Assembly: GCA_902774245.1 (NCBI GenBank)
Contig: CACYHQ010000001.1
Span: forward strand, 62,001-126,000
DNA from: an uncultured bacterium
GTDB lineage: Bacteria; Verrucomicrobiota; Lentisphaeria; Victivallales; UBA1829
Length of the DNA: 64,000 nucleotides
Reading direction: 5' to 3'
In this document: piece after piece, positions 52,665 to 62,390 of the stretch
Layout of the letters: every line of letters starts with the position of its first letter
Position numbering within the stretch: the first letter of the stretch is position 1
Notes under the pieces: model-generated
Database searches by the model: none
The model's input: only the letters and a program-made list of their open reading frames with translations
What the model was told of the DNA's origin: nothing
Position numbers and translations under genes: made by a program

Positions 52665-53240
52665 TCACGCCGTCGTATGCGTTTCCGCCTCGCGCTGATG
52701 TTTTGCCTGAACGCGCGCCCGGAGCATCGCCTGGCGTTTCCTGCGGCGTTTTTCGAGCTGGATGCGATAGCCGACGACCATTTTCTTCACCGCGACGTAG
52801 GTGATCGGCGTGAAGACGAAAGCCATGATCGCGCCGCCGACGAAGAACGCGATCGTCAGGTCGCCCGCAAGGCTCTTTGCGGCATCGACGAACTCGGAAA
52901 AATCCGACGCTGTCACGATATCCTTGAGCTTGAGTTTGATGTCCCCGTAAGAAAGATCAAGTCCGATCAGCTTCGCCCCGGCGTAGCACTGCACGGGGTA
53001 GATGAAGAACACGGTGATCTGGTTCGTGATGAACGTGCCGAGGACGGCTCCGATCTTGCTGCCTTTCAGCAGGAACGCCGCGGGGATGGAGCAGATAAGC
53101 TGGCCGCCGATGGGGATAAGGCATCCGAAGAACATGCCGATGCTCCACCCGCGGGCGATATACTCGGGCGAAGCCTTCTCGCGGACGATCTTCAGATAGA
53201 ACTTCCGCCATTTCTTCCTGAACCACTGACCGGCGCTCAT
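52665..53240 (-). CDS. DUF2062 membrane protein
   Basis: This 191-residue protein has the DUF2062 pattern: a basic N-terminus, then SPEYIARGWSIGMFFGCLIPIGGQ and FITNQITVFFIYPVQCYAG (in parts), with three membrane helices and a basic C-terminal helix rich in Arg. The function of the family is unknown. It starts 20 bases after the Na/Pi transporter stop, so the two share a transcript. Confidence 0.85.
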   Translation of the reverse strand: MSAGQWFRKKWRKFYLKIVREKASPEYIARGWSIGMFFGCLIPIGGQLICSIPAAFLLKGSKIGAVLGTFITNQITVFFIYPVQCYAGAKLIGLDLSYGDIKLKLKDIVTASDFSEFVDAAKSLAGDLTIAFFVGGAIMAFVFTPITYVAVKKMVVGYRIQLEKRRRKRQAMLRARVQAKHQREAETHTTA

Positions 53241-53260
53241 ACCGAAACCTTCCCCATATT

Positions 53261-55843
53261 TCAGATATTGATATAGAACTTCTGCATTTCGGGGGCGCGC
53301 TGGGCGATGTTGACGAGGTGGTCGCCGATCCGCTCAAGCTCCCAGAGCATTTCGATGAAGATCACGCTGGCGTCGACGGCGCATTCGCCCTTGTTGCGGC
53401 GTTCCACGTGGACCTGTTCATACTGCTTGGCCAGCTCATTGATCTCGCGTTCGTTGGCCTCGGCGTCGCTGGCGACGTGCGCGGCCTCCTGCTGCTGTTC
53501 GCGGGCCTGTTCGGCCATCATCGCCTTGAAGTTCTTCTCGTACTTGTGCGCAAGCTTGTTCAGCTTGCGTTCGCCCTCCAGCGCGGACCGGATGCCGACC
53601 TCGTTTTCATCCTTCTTGTGCGAGAGCGCGAGCTTGACGTTCTCCGCCTGCGAGGAAAGGAGATCCCACAGGGAATTGAGGTTGTCCTGCGCGACGTCAG
53701 AGAGCTTGGTATCGACCTTGGAAAGACGTTTCGTGAGGCGCATGATGTTGGCCGTGTGGTCGGCGATGCGCTCGGCGTCGTTGGTGCAGTGCATGAGCAG
53801 CGGGATCAGGTTGGACTGCGGATTGGACAGGTGCTGCCGCGTGATCTGCACGAGATAGTTCGTGATGTCGGACTGCATCTTGTCGACCTGCTGTTCGTCG
53901 GCTTCAAGCTGTTCGAATTCCTTTTCGTCGACGTGCGCGGCGCGGAAATGATGGTTGACCGCGCGGTCGATCATGCTCCAGGAGAGCTCGACCATCTTGC
54001 GGATCTCGATGATGGACTGTTCGATGGCCATGGCGGGCGTGCGGAGCAGCAGGGGTTCCAGCGTGCGCGTGCTGACCGGCTTGGTCTTGTCGCCGGGGAT
54101 GAGCGTTTCGCAGAGGTGCGCGAACGGCTTCAGCACGGGCATGATGGCCAGGACCGTGAGGACGTTGAAAATCGTGTGCGCCATGGCGATGTGGCGTTCC
54201 AGATTCTGCGGGACCGCGGCGAACGCGTCGCCCGGCGTGATAGCGTTCACGATGTACAGGAAGAACGGCGTCCGTTCCGCGCCGACCGGGATGTACAGCA
54301 GCACGACCATCAGGACCGCGCCGAAGAAGTTGAAGAGGAAGTGCGCGAGCGCGGCCTGTTTCGCCACGCGGTTGGCCGTGATCGAAGCGAGACAGGCGTT
54401 GATCGTGGTGCCGATGTTCGTGCCGATCAGGAGCGGGACGGCGGTGTAGAAATTGACGAGTCCGGCGGCGGACAGCGCGAGGATGATGCCGATGACCGCC
54501 GCGCTGGCGCTGACCAGGAAGACCGCGACCATGCCGATCCCGATCGCGCCGAGGATCGGCAGCAGCGGCATGAACCCGTCGGGTGTCTTCGGCGCGCAGT
54601 CGATCAGGGAGAAGAGGTGCAGGAACGACGGGAACGTGCCGAGGATGCTCATCTGCGTGCTCATCATGCTCATGCCGAAGAAAAGCATGCCGAACCCAAA
54701 GATGGCGTTGCCCCAACCCTGCAGGTTGCGTTTCTTGGTGAATGTCATCAGGACGAAGCCGAGCGCCACGGCGGGCAGCGCCAGGCCGCTCAGATTGAAC
54801 GAGATCAACTGCGCGGTCATGGTCGTGCCGATGTTCGCTCCGAAGATGATGCCGATCGCCTGCACCAGGTTCAGCAGACCGGCGTTGATGAAGCCGAGCA
54901 CCATGATGGTCGTGGCCGCGCTGGACTGGATGACCGCGGTGACGAACGCGCCGGCGATCACGCCCAGGATCGAGTTTTTCGAGAAGAACTGGAGCACCTG
55001 CTGCATCTTTTCGCCAGCGATGTTCTGGAGGCCGCGGCTCAGACGCAGCATGCCGAAGATCAGGAACGCGATGCCGCCGACCATGCTCATGCATACAGAG
55101 AACATGTCGATGCCGAGCATGCGGGCGTCAAGCGCGCGGATGTAGATGCCGTGCGCCGGGTCGGCGACTTCGATCGAGAAATGGTATTCGCCGGTCTCGC
55201 CGCCGAGACGGACGAATGTCTGCGCCAGGCCGTTTTTGTCAGTCCTGACTTCCGGCGTGAGGACTTTCGGCTGGGATTTGCTGCGCGGCGCGGATTTGAC
55301 GCTGAAATACACCGGGGCATTCTCGACGGGATTGCCGTCCGCATCGACGACCTTGATCACGAGCGGTTCGCCCATGACCTCGTTCGTCATGCCCTGCCGT
55401 TCGGCGTTTTCGATCTTCGCGCCGACGGTCATGCGGACGAGGACGGATTTGTCCGGATCGTTCAGCGGCGTGATCTTGACGTAGTTGTCGCCGACTTTAT
55501 GGCCGGCCTTGATTTTCGCGCGAACCACGCCGACGACGTCGGTCTCTTCCGATATCTGCGTGATTTCCAGATCGGAGTCTTCGGCGGCCTCGAATTTCAC
55601 CGGTTCCCCGGCCAGCAGGCGCTGCTTGCCCGAACCGGAGGAATCGTCGTCCGTCACGCCGCGCACTTCCACGCGGATATCACGCTCAAATTCCGCTCCG
55701 GGAATGGTGCTTTGATCGGTGCCGTAGATAACGTCGAGACGGCCGATCTTGTGAGAACCTTCGGATGAGCCGTCGCACGCGGAGAAAACCGCGATCAGGA
55801 GAAACGACAGCAGAAGAGAAACGATACCGGATGCAAATCTCAT
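53261..55843 (-). CDS. Na/Pi-cotransporter with exported Ig-like N-terminal domain and PhoU-like C-terminus
   Basis: This 860-residue protein has three parts. Residues 1-245 hold an export signal with a possible lipobox (FSAC) and a beta-rich Ig-like or invasin-type pair of domains (VKFEAAEDSDLEITQI, VVDADGNPVENAPVYFSV). Residues 248-560 form the NptA/SLC34-type transporter with QSSAATTIMVLGFINAG and TNIGTTINACLAS. Residues 600-860 are PhoU-like helices (ERIADHTANIMRL, WELERIGDHLVNIA). Ordinary bacterial homologues have the last two parts only. The Ig-like part would face the periplasm. It likely imports phosphate with sodium. DUF2062 is cotranscribed. Confidence 0.88.
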   Translation of the reverse strand: MRFASGIVSLLLSFLLIAVFSACDGSSEGSHKIGRLDVIYGTDQSTIPGAEFERDIRVEVRGVTDDDSSGSGKQRLLAGEPVKFEAAEDSDLEITQISEETDVVGVVRAKIKAGHKVGDNYVKITPLNDPDKSVLVRMTVGAKIENAERQGMTNEVMGEPLVIKVVDADGNPVENAPVYFSVKSAPRSKSQPKVLTPEVRTDKNGLAQTFVRLGGETGEYHFSIEVADPAHGIYIRALDARMLGIDMFSVCMSMVGGIAFLIFGMLRLSRGLQNIAGEKMQQVLQFFSKNSILGVIAGAFVTAVIQSSAATTIMVLGFINAGLLNLVQAIGIIFGANIGTTMTAQLISFNLSGLALPAVALGFVLMTFTKKRNLQGWGNAIFGFGMLFFGMSMMSTQMSILGTFPSFLHLFSLIDCAPKTPDGFMPLLPILGAIGIGMVAVFLVSASAAVIGIILALSAAGLVNFYTAVPLLIGTNIGTTINACLASITANRVAKQAALAHFLFNFFGAVLMVVLLYIPVGAERTPFFLYIVNAITPGDAFAAVPQNLERHIAMAHTIFNVLTVLAIMPVLKPFAHLCETLIPGDKTKPVSTRTLEPLLLRTPAMAIEQSIIEIRKMVELSWSMIDRAVNHHFRAAHVDEKEFEQLEADEQQVDKMQSDITNYLVQITRQHLSNPQSNLIPLLMHCTNDAERIADHTANIMRLTKRLSKVDTKLSDVAQDNLNSLWDLLSSQAENVKLALSHKKDENEVGIRSALEGERKLNKLAHKYEKNFKAMMAEQAREQQQEAAHVASDAEANEREINELAKQYEQVHVERRNKGECAVDASVIFIEMLWELERIGDHLVNIAQRAPEMQKFYINI

Positions 55844-55875
55844 ATAGGACCTTCAGCTGGATTGGATTTTACAAT

Positions 55876-55904
55876 AATATATCACTCTTTATGGCAAAAA
55901 TCAA
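55876..55904 (-). promoter_or_regulatory. Promoter of the Na/Pi transporter operon
   Basis: On the minus strand TTGATT and TATATT are separated by 17 bases. It lies almost back to back with the promoter at 55913. Confidence 0.7.
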
Positions 55905-55912
55905 GTAACGCC

Positions 55913-55941
55913 TTGAAAATGGAAGAAAGAAGTATTATATT
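55913..55941 (+). promoter_or_regulatory. Promoter of the WecA/CapD-like-lpxK operon
   Basis: TTGAAA and TATATT are separated by 17 bases. The two -35 boxes of the divergent promoters are only 8 bases apart. The leader to the ATG at 56096 is about 150 bases. Confidence 0.65.
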
Positions 55942-56095
55942 ATTCCGATTACGATTCTTCCATCCGGCGCAGAACACTTTCCGTCCGGGACGGGAAGCGT
56001 TCTCCCGTCCGCCGGCCATGGACGCTGCACGATGCAAACGACTTTTTTGAACATCGTGTCGCAAACCATATTGAATCGAAGGAAATGTCCGTGTT

Positions 56096-58174
56096 ATGGA
56101 AACACTGAAACATTTGATAGCCAACTCCATCTATCCTCTGGCGGCATTCGCTGTCTCCCTGATCCTGACCCGCGTCTGTATCACGGTCCTGCCGCACCTC
56201 GGATACATGGACATACCGAGAGGCAGGCATATCCACAGGAAACCTGTTCCACGCGCAGGCGGCATCGGCATTGTCCTGGCGTTCTGGTTCTCCATCATGC
56301 TTTACGCGGCGAAACTCTGCGGCGGAGACTTCTCGAAACTCGCAGATCAGAATGTCGGTCAGTTTCTGATCGCTCTGGGCGGCGCGTTCGTCATCCTCTT
56401 TTTCACGGGACTGTACGACGACCGGTTCGACATGCCGAACGCGATCAAGCTTCTGCTCCACATCGCAGCAGGCGCCACATTGTATTTTTTGGGCGGCGGC
56501 ATCCGCACGATTTTCGACTATACACTCCCGTGGTATTTCGCACTGGCCGTAACAATATGCTGGACGGTCGGCATCGTGAACGCGTTCAACCTGATCGACG
56601 GACTGGACGGACTCGCAGCCGGCCTGGCGTCCATTTCCTCCATCTGCATCGCTGCGTGGATTCTGATCAGCGGAGAAAACCTGCCCATGGTGATCCTCCT
56701 CTTCACGTTCTGCGGGGCCTGCCTCGGATTCCTGATCTTCAACTTTTCTCCCGCGCGCATCTTCATGGGCGACACGGGCAGCATGTTCCTCGGCCTCTTC
56801 TTCGCCATGACAAGCATGGACCAGTGTTCGCGCCCTGCCGTCACGGTCGCCGCCCTGCTGGTGCCGCTGGTCGCCATCGGCGTGCCGATCTTCGACGTGA
56901 TCCTCGCCATTTGGCGGCGAAGCGCAAGGCGGTTCGGTGTCCATATGCTGAAGGAAAATATCGACAACGTCGAAGTCGTAACCGAGCTGGAACACGGCAT
57001 CGATTCGACCGGGCGGATCGAGCTCAAGTCCGCGATCAGGAATGAAAACGGCGTTATGGACCCGGACCAGGACCATCTGCACCACAGGCTTCTGCGTGAA
57101 TCCCACAACAGGACCAGCCATGCCGTTCTGCTGATGTACGCGATCTCCGTCGTATTCTCGCTTGGAGCCATCGCTCTGACGTTCATCGGGCGCAGCATGC
57201 CCGCGCTCGCGTTCCTGCTTGTCATCATCGGCGTGTTCTTCTCGCTCCGCCTCGCGAACATCGAACTTCTGGCATCCATGAGTGTGGTGGCGCAGGGCGT
57301 CCGTTTCCCGCGCAAATCCTTTATCCTTACCGCCGCGCATCCGCTGATCGACTTTCTCATGGTGGCGGCATCGTTCTTCCTGATCTATTCGCTCCTGCAG
57401 AGGCCGGTCCGGGCCGCATACAATTTCTATCTCTTCCTCATCATGGTCGTGCCGTATTTCCTGGTCCTGATCCTCTCCGGCATTTACCGTACATATTGGC
57501 TCCGTGCCGGCATCGAACGCTATTTCCGCCTGATGAAGCTCCTCTTCCTTGCCGCTTGCATTTCCTTCATACTTTTGAACATTTCGGCAATGAACGGCTG
57601 GGTTCTTGCCGGGCTCTCAAAACGCATGGTGGTGATCATTTTCCTGCTTCAGACGGCTTTCTCGTTCGCATCCATCATCACGGAGCGCTTCCTGCTCCAC
57701 TTCTTCGAATCCTTCGCCATCCGGTCCTACTACCTGAAAAACTCCCCGGAGGCCAACCACCACAACACCGTCATCTACGGCGGCGGTCTGGGCTGCCGCA
57801 TGTACATCAGCAACCTGTACAGCAGCCACCACCTTTCCTGCCCGTTTCACATCCTCGGCATCGTGGACGAGGATCCGTCGCTCCAGAAACTGAACGTCTA
57901 CGGGTTCCGCGTGCTCGGCACCAGCGACGATCTGGAGGCGCTGTACAAGAAGACCCCTTTCGACACCATTGTGCTCACCACTGTCAATATTTCTAATGAA
58001 TTCATTGACAATATCCGTACGTTCGCCCGAAAGCACAATGTCCGGGTGACGATGTTCCTGTCTCAGGAATATCCCGCCGATCCGGACTTTTTTAAAGTGC
58101 TGCAGAGCAAGGCAATCAATCCCATCGAAGAGGAAGGACCGGAGGATCAGGACGATCCCGGACTCGGATTATGA
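56096..58174 (+). CDS. WecA/MraY-type sugar-1-phosphate transferase fused to CapD-like N-terminal region
   Basis: This 692-residue protein has two membrane parts. Residues 1-330 are a polyprenyl-phosphate GlcNAc-1-P transferase-like domain: HIHRKPVPRAGGIGIV, GLYDDRFDMPNAIK, NAFNLIDGLDGLAAGL, FMGDTGSMFLG, and a late HLHHRLL. Such enzymes start O-antigen or teichoic-type glycan assembly on undecaprenyl phosphate. Residues 345-560 hold more helices, as before the enzymatic part of CapD/WbpM-like dehydratases. Residues 575-680 are a CoA-binding-like Rossmann fold (HNTVIYGGGLGCRMYISNL, LGIVDEDPSLQ), but the catalytic dehydratase domain is absent. lpxK overlaps its stop by 4 bases. Confidence 0.88.
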   Translation: METLKHLIANSIYPLAAFAVSLILTRVCITVLPHLGYMDIPRGRHIHRKPVPRAGGIGIVLAFWFSIMLYAAKLCGGDFSKLADQNVGQFLIALGGAFVILFFTGLYDDRFDMPNAIKLLLHIAAGATLYFLGGGIRTIFDYTLPWYFALAVTICWTVGIVNAFNLIDGLDGLAAGLASISSICIAAWILISGENLPMVILLFTFCGACLGFLIFNFSPARIFMGDTGSMFLGLFFAMTSMDQCSRPAVTVAALLVPLVAIGVPIFDVILAIWRRSARRFGVHMLKENIDNVEVVTELEHGIDSTGRIELKSAIRNENGVMDPDQDHLHHRLLRESHNRTSHAVLLMYAISVVFSLGAIALTFIGRSMPALAFLLVIIGVFFSLRLANIELLASMSVVAQGVRFPRKSFILTAAHPLIDFLMVAASFFLIYSLLQRPVRAAYNFYLFLIMVVPYFLVLILSGIYRTYWLRAGIERYFRLMKLLFLAACISFILLNISAMNGWVLAGLSKRMVVIIFLLQTAFSFASIITERFLLHFFESFAIRSYYLKNSPEANHHNTVIYGGGLGCRMYISNLYSSHHLSCPFHILGIVDEDPSLQKLNVYGFRVLGTSDDLEALYKKTPFDTIVLTTVNISNEFIDNIRTFARKHNVRVTMFLSQEYPADPDFFKVLQSKAINPIEEEGPEDQDDPGLGL

Positions 58175-59346
58175 CATTTCACGAAATCGGAGAAAATCTG
58201 GAGCAGTATTTCATTGAGATCATCCAGGAGAAACGACGCGGCTCATTCGACCGTGTCACCTACGGTTTTCTGTTCATGGCCTCGCGGTTCTACCGCCGCG
58301 CCGTCCAGTTCCGCCTTTGGCTCTACGAAAACCGCGTGATACGCAACCACTCCATCGGCTGCCTGGTGGTCAGCATCGGCAACCTCACGTGCGGCGGCAC
58401 GGGCAAGACCCCGGTCGTCGAGATCTTCGCAAAGACGCTGAGCAGAAAAGGCCGCCGCGTCGCCGTCCTGAGCCGCGGCTACCGCAGCCGCGACAACCGC
58501 TCGTTCCTGGAAAAACTCCGCGGCAAATTCTCCTCGCGCCGCATGGTCATCCCGCCGCGTGTCGTTTCCAACGGCAAAGACCTGCTCCTGAACTCGCTTT
58601 CCGCGGGCGACGAGCCGTACATGCTCGCGACAAACCTGAAGGACGTGGTCGTGCTGGTCGACAAGGACCGCGTGAAATCCGGCCTCTACGCCATCGAGGA
58701 ATACCACACCGACACGCTCATCCTCGACGACGGGTTCCAGTACCTCGGGTTGCGTCCGCACCTGAATATCCTGCTCGTCGATTCCACCTGCCCGTTCGGA
58801 AACCACCACGTCCTGCCTCGCGGGCTTCTCCGCGAACCGATCAAGAACATCCGCCGCGCCGACTACATCTTCCTCACGAAATCCGACGCCTCGCCGCGTC
58901 TGCGCCACCTGAAGGACTTCATGCGCCGCCACAACCGCCGCGCCGAGATCATCGAATGCTGCCACCGCCCGAAATACCTGGAGGACGTGTTCGACCGCGG
59001 AATCCGGTTCCCTCTCACCATGCTCAACGGGCTGAAGATCGCATCGATCTCCGCCATCGCGAATCCCGCCAGCTTCAACGCCTTCCTGACCCAGCATGGC
59101 GGCAAGATCGTGCTCGAACGCCATTTCGCCGACCATCACCGATACAGCCAGCAGGAGATGATCGACTTCGTGAACAGCGCCAAGGCCGCCGGAGCCGAGT
59201 ACATCCTGACCACGGAAAAGGACGCCGTCCGCATGCCGCGCCTCGACCGACGCGACCTCCCGTTCCTCTTCCTCCGCATTGAGATCGACATCCTCAGCGG
59301 CCAGGAAAACTTCGACCAGTGCATCACGCGCATCTGCTTCCTGTGA
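58171..59346 (+). CDS. lpxK: Tetraacyldisaccharide 4'-kinase LpxK
   Basis: LpxK phosphorylates the 4' position of the lipid A disaccharide at the inner membrane. The 391-residue protein has the P-loop [46 protein letters not shown] (catalytic DDGFQ) and [12 protein letters not shown]. The insert [18 protein letters not shown] is longer than in E. coli LpxK. Its ATG overlaps the stop of the sugar-1-phosphate transferase gene (ATGA), which joins lipid A and glycan synthesis in one transcript. Confidence 0.95.
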   Translation: MTFHEIGENLEQYFIEIIQEKRRGSFDRVTYGFLFMASRFYRRAVQFRLWLYENRVIRNHSIGCLVVSIGNLTCGGTGKTPVVEIFAKTLSRKGRRVAVLSRGYRSRDNRSFLEKLRGKFSSRRMVIPPRVVSNGKDLLLNSLSAGDEPYMLATNLKDVVVLVDKDRVKSGLYAIEEYHTDTLILDDGFQYLGLRPHLNILLVDSTCPFGNHHVLPRGLLREPIKNIRRADYIFLTKSDASPRLRHLKDFMRRHNRRAEIIECCHRPKYLEDVFDRGIRFPLTMLNGLKIASISAIANPASFNAFLTQHGGKIVLERHFADHHRYSQQEMIDFVNSAKAAGAEYILTTEKDAVRMPRLDRRDLPFLFLRIEIDILSGQENFDQCITRICFL

Positions 59347-59372
59347 GCGGGACGCAGCCGCAACAGAAAACT

Positions 59373-59410
59373 CCGGAAAAGCAAAAAACTGTTTTTCCGG
59401 CGCTTTCTTA
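59373..59410 (+). terminator. Possible terminator of lpxK
   Basis: CCGGAAAA / TTTTCCGG stem with a 12-base loop, followed by CGCTTTCTT. The T-tract is weak. Confidence 0.45.
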
Positions 59411-59431
59411 TACTTTCTATAAAGAAATTGC

Positions 59432-59459
59432 TTGATTTTTTAGGAAAAACCTGTATATT
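59432..59459 (+). promoter_or_regulatory. Promoter of ppdK
   Basis: TTGATT and TATATT are separated by 16 bases, 76 bases before the ATG. Confidence 0.65.
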
Positions 59460-59534
59460 AAATGGTTATTCTCCACTATCGACATAAAAAACACGCTAGA
59501 AAAAACGCAAAACAACTGCTAGAAAGGATTTCGC

Positions 59535-62291
59535 ATGAAGAAATCTTCCGCGAAAAAGTACGTCTACCTGTTCGGAAAAGGCATGAGCGACGGCGACGCT
59601 TCCATGAATGAACTGCTCGGCGGCAAAGGCGCCAATCTCGCCGAAATGGCAAAACTCGGTCTTCCCGTTCCCGCCGGATTCACCATTACCACCGAATGCT
59701 GCGTCGATTATTTCGCGAACGGACAGAAGAATCCCGCCGGCCTCGACGCCCAGGTCAAGACTGCTCTCGCACAGGTCGAAAAAGTCATGAAGATGAAGTA
59801 CGGCGACAAGGACAATCCTCTGCTCGTCTCCTGCCGTTCCGGCGCACGCAAGTCCATGCCCGGCATGATGGAGACCGTCCTGAACGTCGGTCTCGCCACC
59901 AGCACGATCCCCGGCCTCGTGAAGCGCACGGGCGGCAATGAACGCTTCGTCTACGACGCCTACCGCCGCCTCATCATGATGTACTCCGACGTCGTCATGG
60001 AAAAGGCCGAAGGCATCGAACCCGCCGAAGGCTGCGCCATCCGCAAGCAGCTCGACGCCATGCTCGACGACCTGAAGAAGGCGAAAGGCTACAATAGCGA
60101 CACCGACCTCTCCGTCGCCGACCTGAAGAAACTCTGCAAGGATTTCAAAGACCGCATCAAGAAAGTCCTCAAGCGCGAATTCCCCGACGATCCCATGCTT
60201 CAGCTCCAGGGCGCGATCGGCGCAGTCTTCAAGAGTTGGAACGGCAAGAAGGCCGTCTCCTACCGCCGCATCGAGGGCATTCCGGACGACTGGGGCACCG
60301 CCGTCAACGTCCAGAGCATGGTCTTCGGCAACATGGGCGAAACCTCCGCCACCGGCGTTGCGTTCACCCGTGACCCCGCCACCGGCGACAACAAGTTCTA
60401 CGGAGAATGGCTCATCAACGCCCAGGGCGAAGACGTCGTCGCCGGCACCCGCACCCCGTTCCCGCTGAACGACGAGACCAAGAACGAACAGAACAAGCAC
60501 CTGACCTCCATGCAGGAAATGCTCCCGAAGACCTACAAGGAACTCGTCGGCATCCGCAACAAACTTGAGCACCACTACCACGACATGCTCGACATCGAGT
60601 TCACCATCCAGGACAAGCAGCTCTTCATGCTCCAGTGCCGCGTCGGCAAACGCACCGGCACCGCCGCCCTGAATATGGCAATGGACATGCTCAAGGAAAA
60701 GCTTATCGACGAGAAGACCGCCGTCATGCGCGTCGCCCCGTCCCAGCTCGACGAACTCCTTCACCCGATCCTCGACCAGAAGGCCGAAAAGGCCGCCAAG
60801 GTCATCGTGAAGGGCCTCCCCGCCGGTCCCGGCGGCGCGGTCGGCCGCATCGTCTTCAACTCCGAGGACGCAATGGCGTGCCACAGGAAGAAAGTCGCCT
60901 GCATCATGGTCCGTGAAGAGACCAATCCGGAAGACGTCGACGGCATGCGCGCCGCCACCGGCATCCTGACCGCCCGCGGCGGCATGACCAGCCACGCGGC
61001 CCTCGTCTGCCGCGGCTGGGGCAAGTGCTGCATCGTCGGCGCCGCCGACATCCAGGTCGACGAAGTCAAGAAGACCCTCAAGATCGGCAAGCAGACGTTC
61101 AAGGAAGGCGACATGCTCAGTCTGAACGGCACCCGCGGCTATGTGTACGCCGGCGCGCTGAAGACCGTCGATTCCAGCGAGAATGAACAGCTCAAGAAGT
61201 TCATGAAGCTCGTCGACAAGTTCAAAAAGCTCGGCGTCCGCGCCAATGCCGACACCGCCGAAGACGCCGCCAAGGCCCGTGCATTCGGAGCCGAGGGCAT
61301 CGGCCTCTTCCGTACCGAACACATGTTCTACGGCGGCAACGAGAAACCGCTCTTCGCCCTCCGCAAGATGATCCTCAGCAGCACCGCCGAGGAACGCGTC
61401 AAAGCGCTCAACGAGCTCTTCCCCTACGTCAAGAAGGACATCCTCGCCACCTTGAAGGCCATGGAAGGCCTCCCGGTGACCGTCCGCTTCCTTGATCCGC
61501 CTCTGCACGAGTTCGTGCCGCACACGAAGGAACAGCAACTTGACCTCGCCAAGTCCATCGGCATCTCCCTCGCCGAGTTCCAGAAGCGCGCCGACGCCCT
61601 GAAGGAAAGCAACCCGATGATGGGTCACCGCGGCGTCCGCCTCGGCGTCACCTATCCCGAAATCACCGCCATGCAGGCGCGCGCCATCTTCGAGGCCGCC
61701 TCCGAGATCATGCTCAAGGACAAGAAGCCCTGCCACATTGAGATGATGATCCCCGTGACCTGCGATCCGGACGAACTCAAGGACCAGAAGAAGGTCATCG
61801 CAAAGGTCGCCGAGGAAGTCGCGAAGAAGAACAAGATCAAAAAGTTCGACTACATGGTCGGCACTATGATCGAGATCCCGCGCGCCGCCATCCTCGCCGG
61901 CAAGATGGCTGAGGAAGCCGAATTCTTCTCCTTCGGCACCAACGACCTCACCCAGATGACGTTCGGATTCTCCCGCGACGACATCGGCAGCTTCATCAAC
62001 GAATACCTCGACAAGGACATCCTCGCCGCCGATCCCTTCCAGACCATCGATCAGGAAGGCGTCGGCTGGATGATCCGTCACGCAGTCGAGGCCGGACGCG
62101 CCACGCGCAAGAACCTGAAGGCCGGCATCTGCGGCGAACAGGGCGGCGAACCGAAGTCCGTGGAATTCTGCCACGAAGTCGGTCTCTCCTACGTCTCCTG
62201 CAGCGCCTACCGCGTGCCCATCGCACGTCTGGCCGCCGCGCAGGCCGCCATCAAGTCCGAGCAGGCCGCAAAGAAGGCGAAACGGAAATAA
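59535..62291 (+). CDS. ppdK: Pyruvate, phosphate dikinase
   Basis: This 918-residue enzyme interconverts pyruvate, ATP and phosphate with PEP, AMP and pyrophosphate. It is common in anaerobes with PPi-based glycolysis. The N-terminal nucleotide-binding domain has GKGANLAEMAKLGLPVPAGF and SCRSGARKSMPGMMETVLN (in parts). The phospho-His is in GGMTSHAALVCRGWGKCC. The PEP-binding barrel holds GAEGIGLFRTEHMFY and the catalytic Cys in AGICGEQGGEP. The SD AAAGGATT fits. A hairpin lies 22 bases after its stop. Confidence 0.97.
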   Translation: MKKSSAKKYVYLFGKGMSDGDASMNELLGGKGANLAEMAKLGLPVPAGFTITTECCVDYFANGQKNPAGLDAQVKTALAQVEKVMKMKYGDKDNPLLVSCRSGARKSMPGMMETVLNVGLATSTIPGLVKRTGGNERFVYDAYRRLIMMYSDVVMEKAEGIEPAEGCAIRKQLDAMLDDLKKAKGYNSDTDLSVADLKKLCKDFKDRIKKVLKREFPDDPMLQLQGAIGAVFKSWNGKKAVSYRRIEGIPDDWGTAVNVQSMVFGNMGETSATGVAFTRDPATGDNKFYGEWLINAQGEDVVAGTRTPFPLNDETKNEQNKHLTSMQEMLPKTYKELVGIRNKLEHHYHDMLDIEFTIQDKQLFMLQCRVGKRTGTAALNMAMDMLKEKLIDEKTAVMRVAPSQLDELLHPILDQKAEKAAKVIVKGLPAGPGGAVGRIVFNSEDAMACHRKKVACIMVREETNPEDVDGMRAATGILTARGGMTSHAALVCRGWGKCCIVGAADIQVDEVKKTLKIGKQTFKEGDMLSLNGTRGYVYAGALKTVDSSENEQLKKFMKLVDKFKKLGVRANADTAEDAAKARAFGAEGIGLFRTEHMFYGGNEKPLFALRKMILSSTAEERVKALNELFPYVKKDILATLKAMEGLPVTVRFLDPPLHEFVPHTKEQQLDLAKSIGISLAEFQKRADALKESNPMMGHRGVRLGVTYPEITAMQARAIFEAASEIMLKDKKPCHIEMMIPVTCDPDELKDQKKVIAKVAEEVAKKNKIKKFDYMVGTMIEIPRAAILAGKMAEEAEFFSFGTNDLTQMTFGFSRDDIGSFINEYLDKDILAADPFQTIDQEGVGWMIRHAVEAGRATRKNLKAGICGEQGGEPKSVEFCHEVGLSYVSCSAYRVPIARLAAAQAAIKSEQAAKKAKRK

Positions 62292-62312
62292 TCCGTTTTC
62301 CGGCTGACACAC

Positions 62313-62345
62313 CGGGGTGTCCGTTCATCGGGCACCCCGATTTCA
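62313..62345 (+). terminator. Possible terminator of ppdK
   Basis: CGGGGTG / CACCCCG stem with a 13-base loop, followed by ATTTCATC rather than a pure T-tract. Confidence 0.45.
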
Positions 62346-62390
62346 TCTCAGCACCTCCCCTGAATATCAAATCATAAACAATCTCATTTC

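Noticed and set aside
59496..62312. A 938-codon frame opposite ppdK
   Set aside because: It is a shadow of the well-supported ppdK gene, with low-complexity composition and no recognisable domain.
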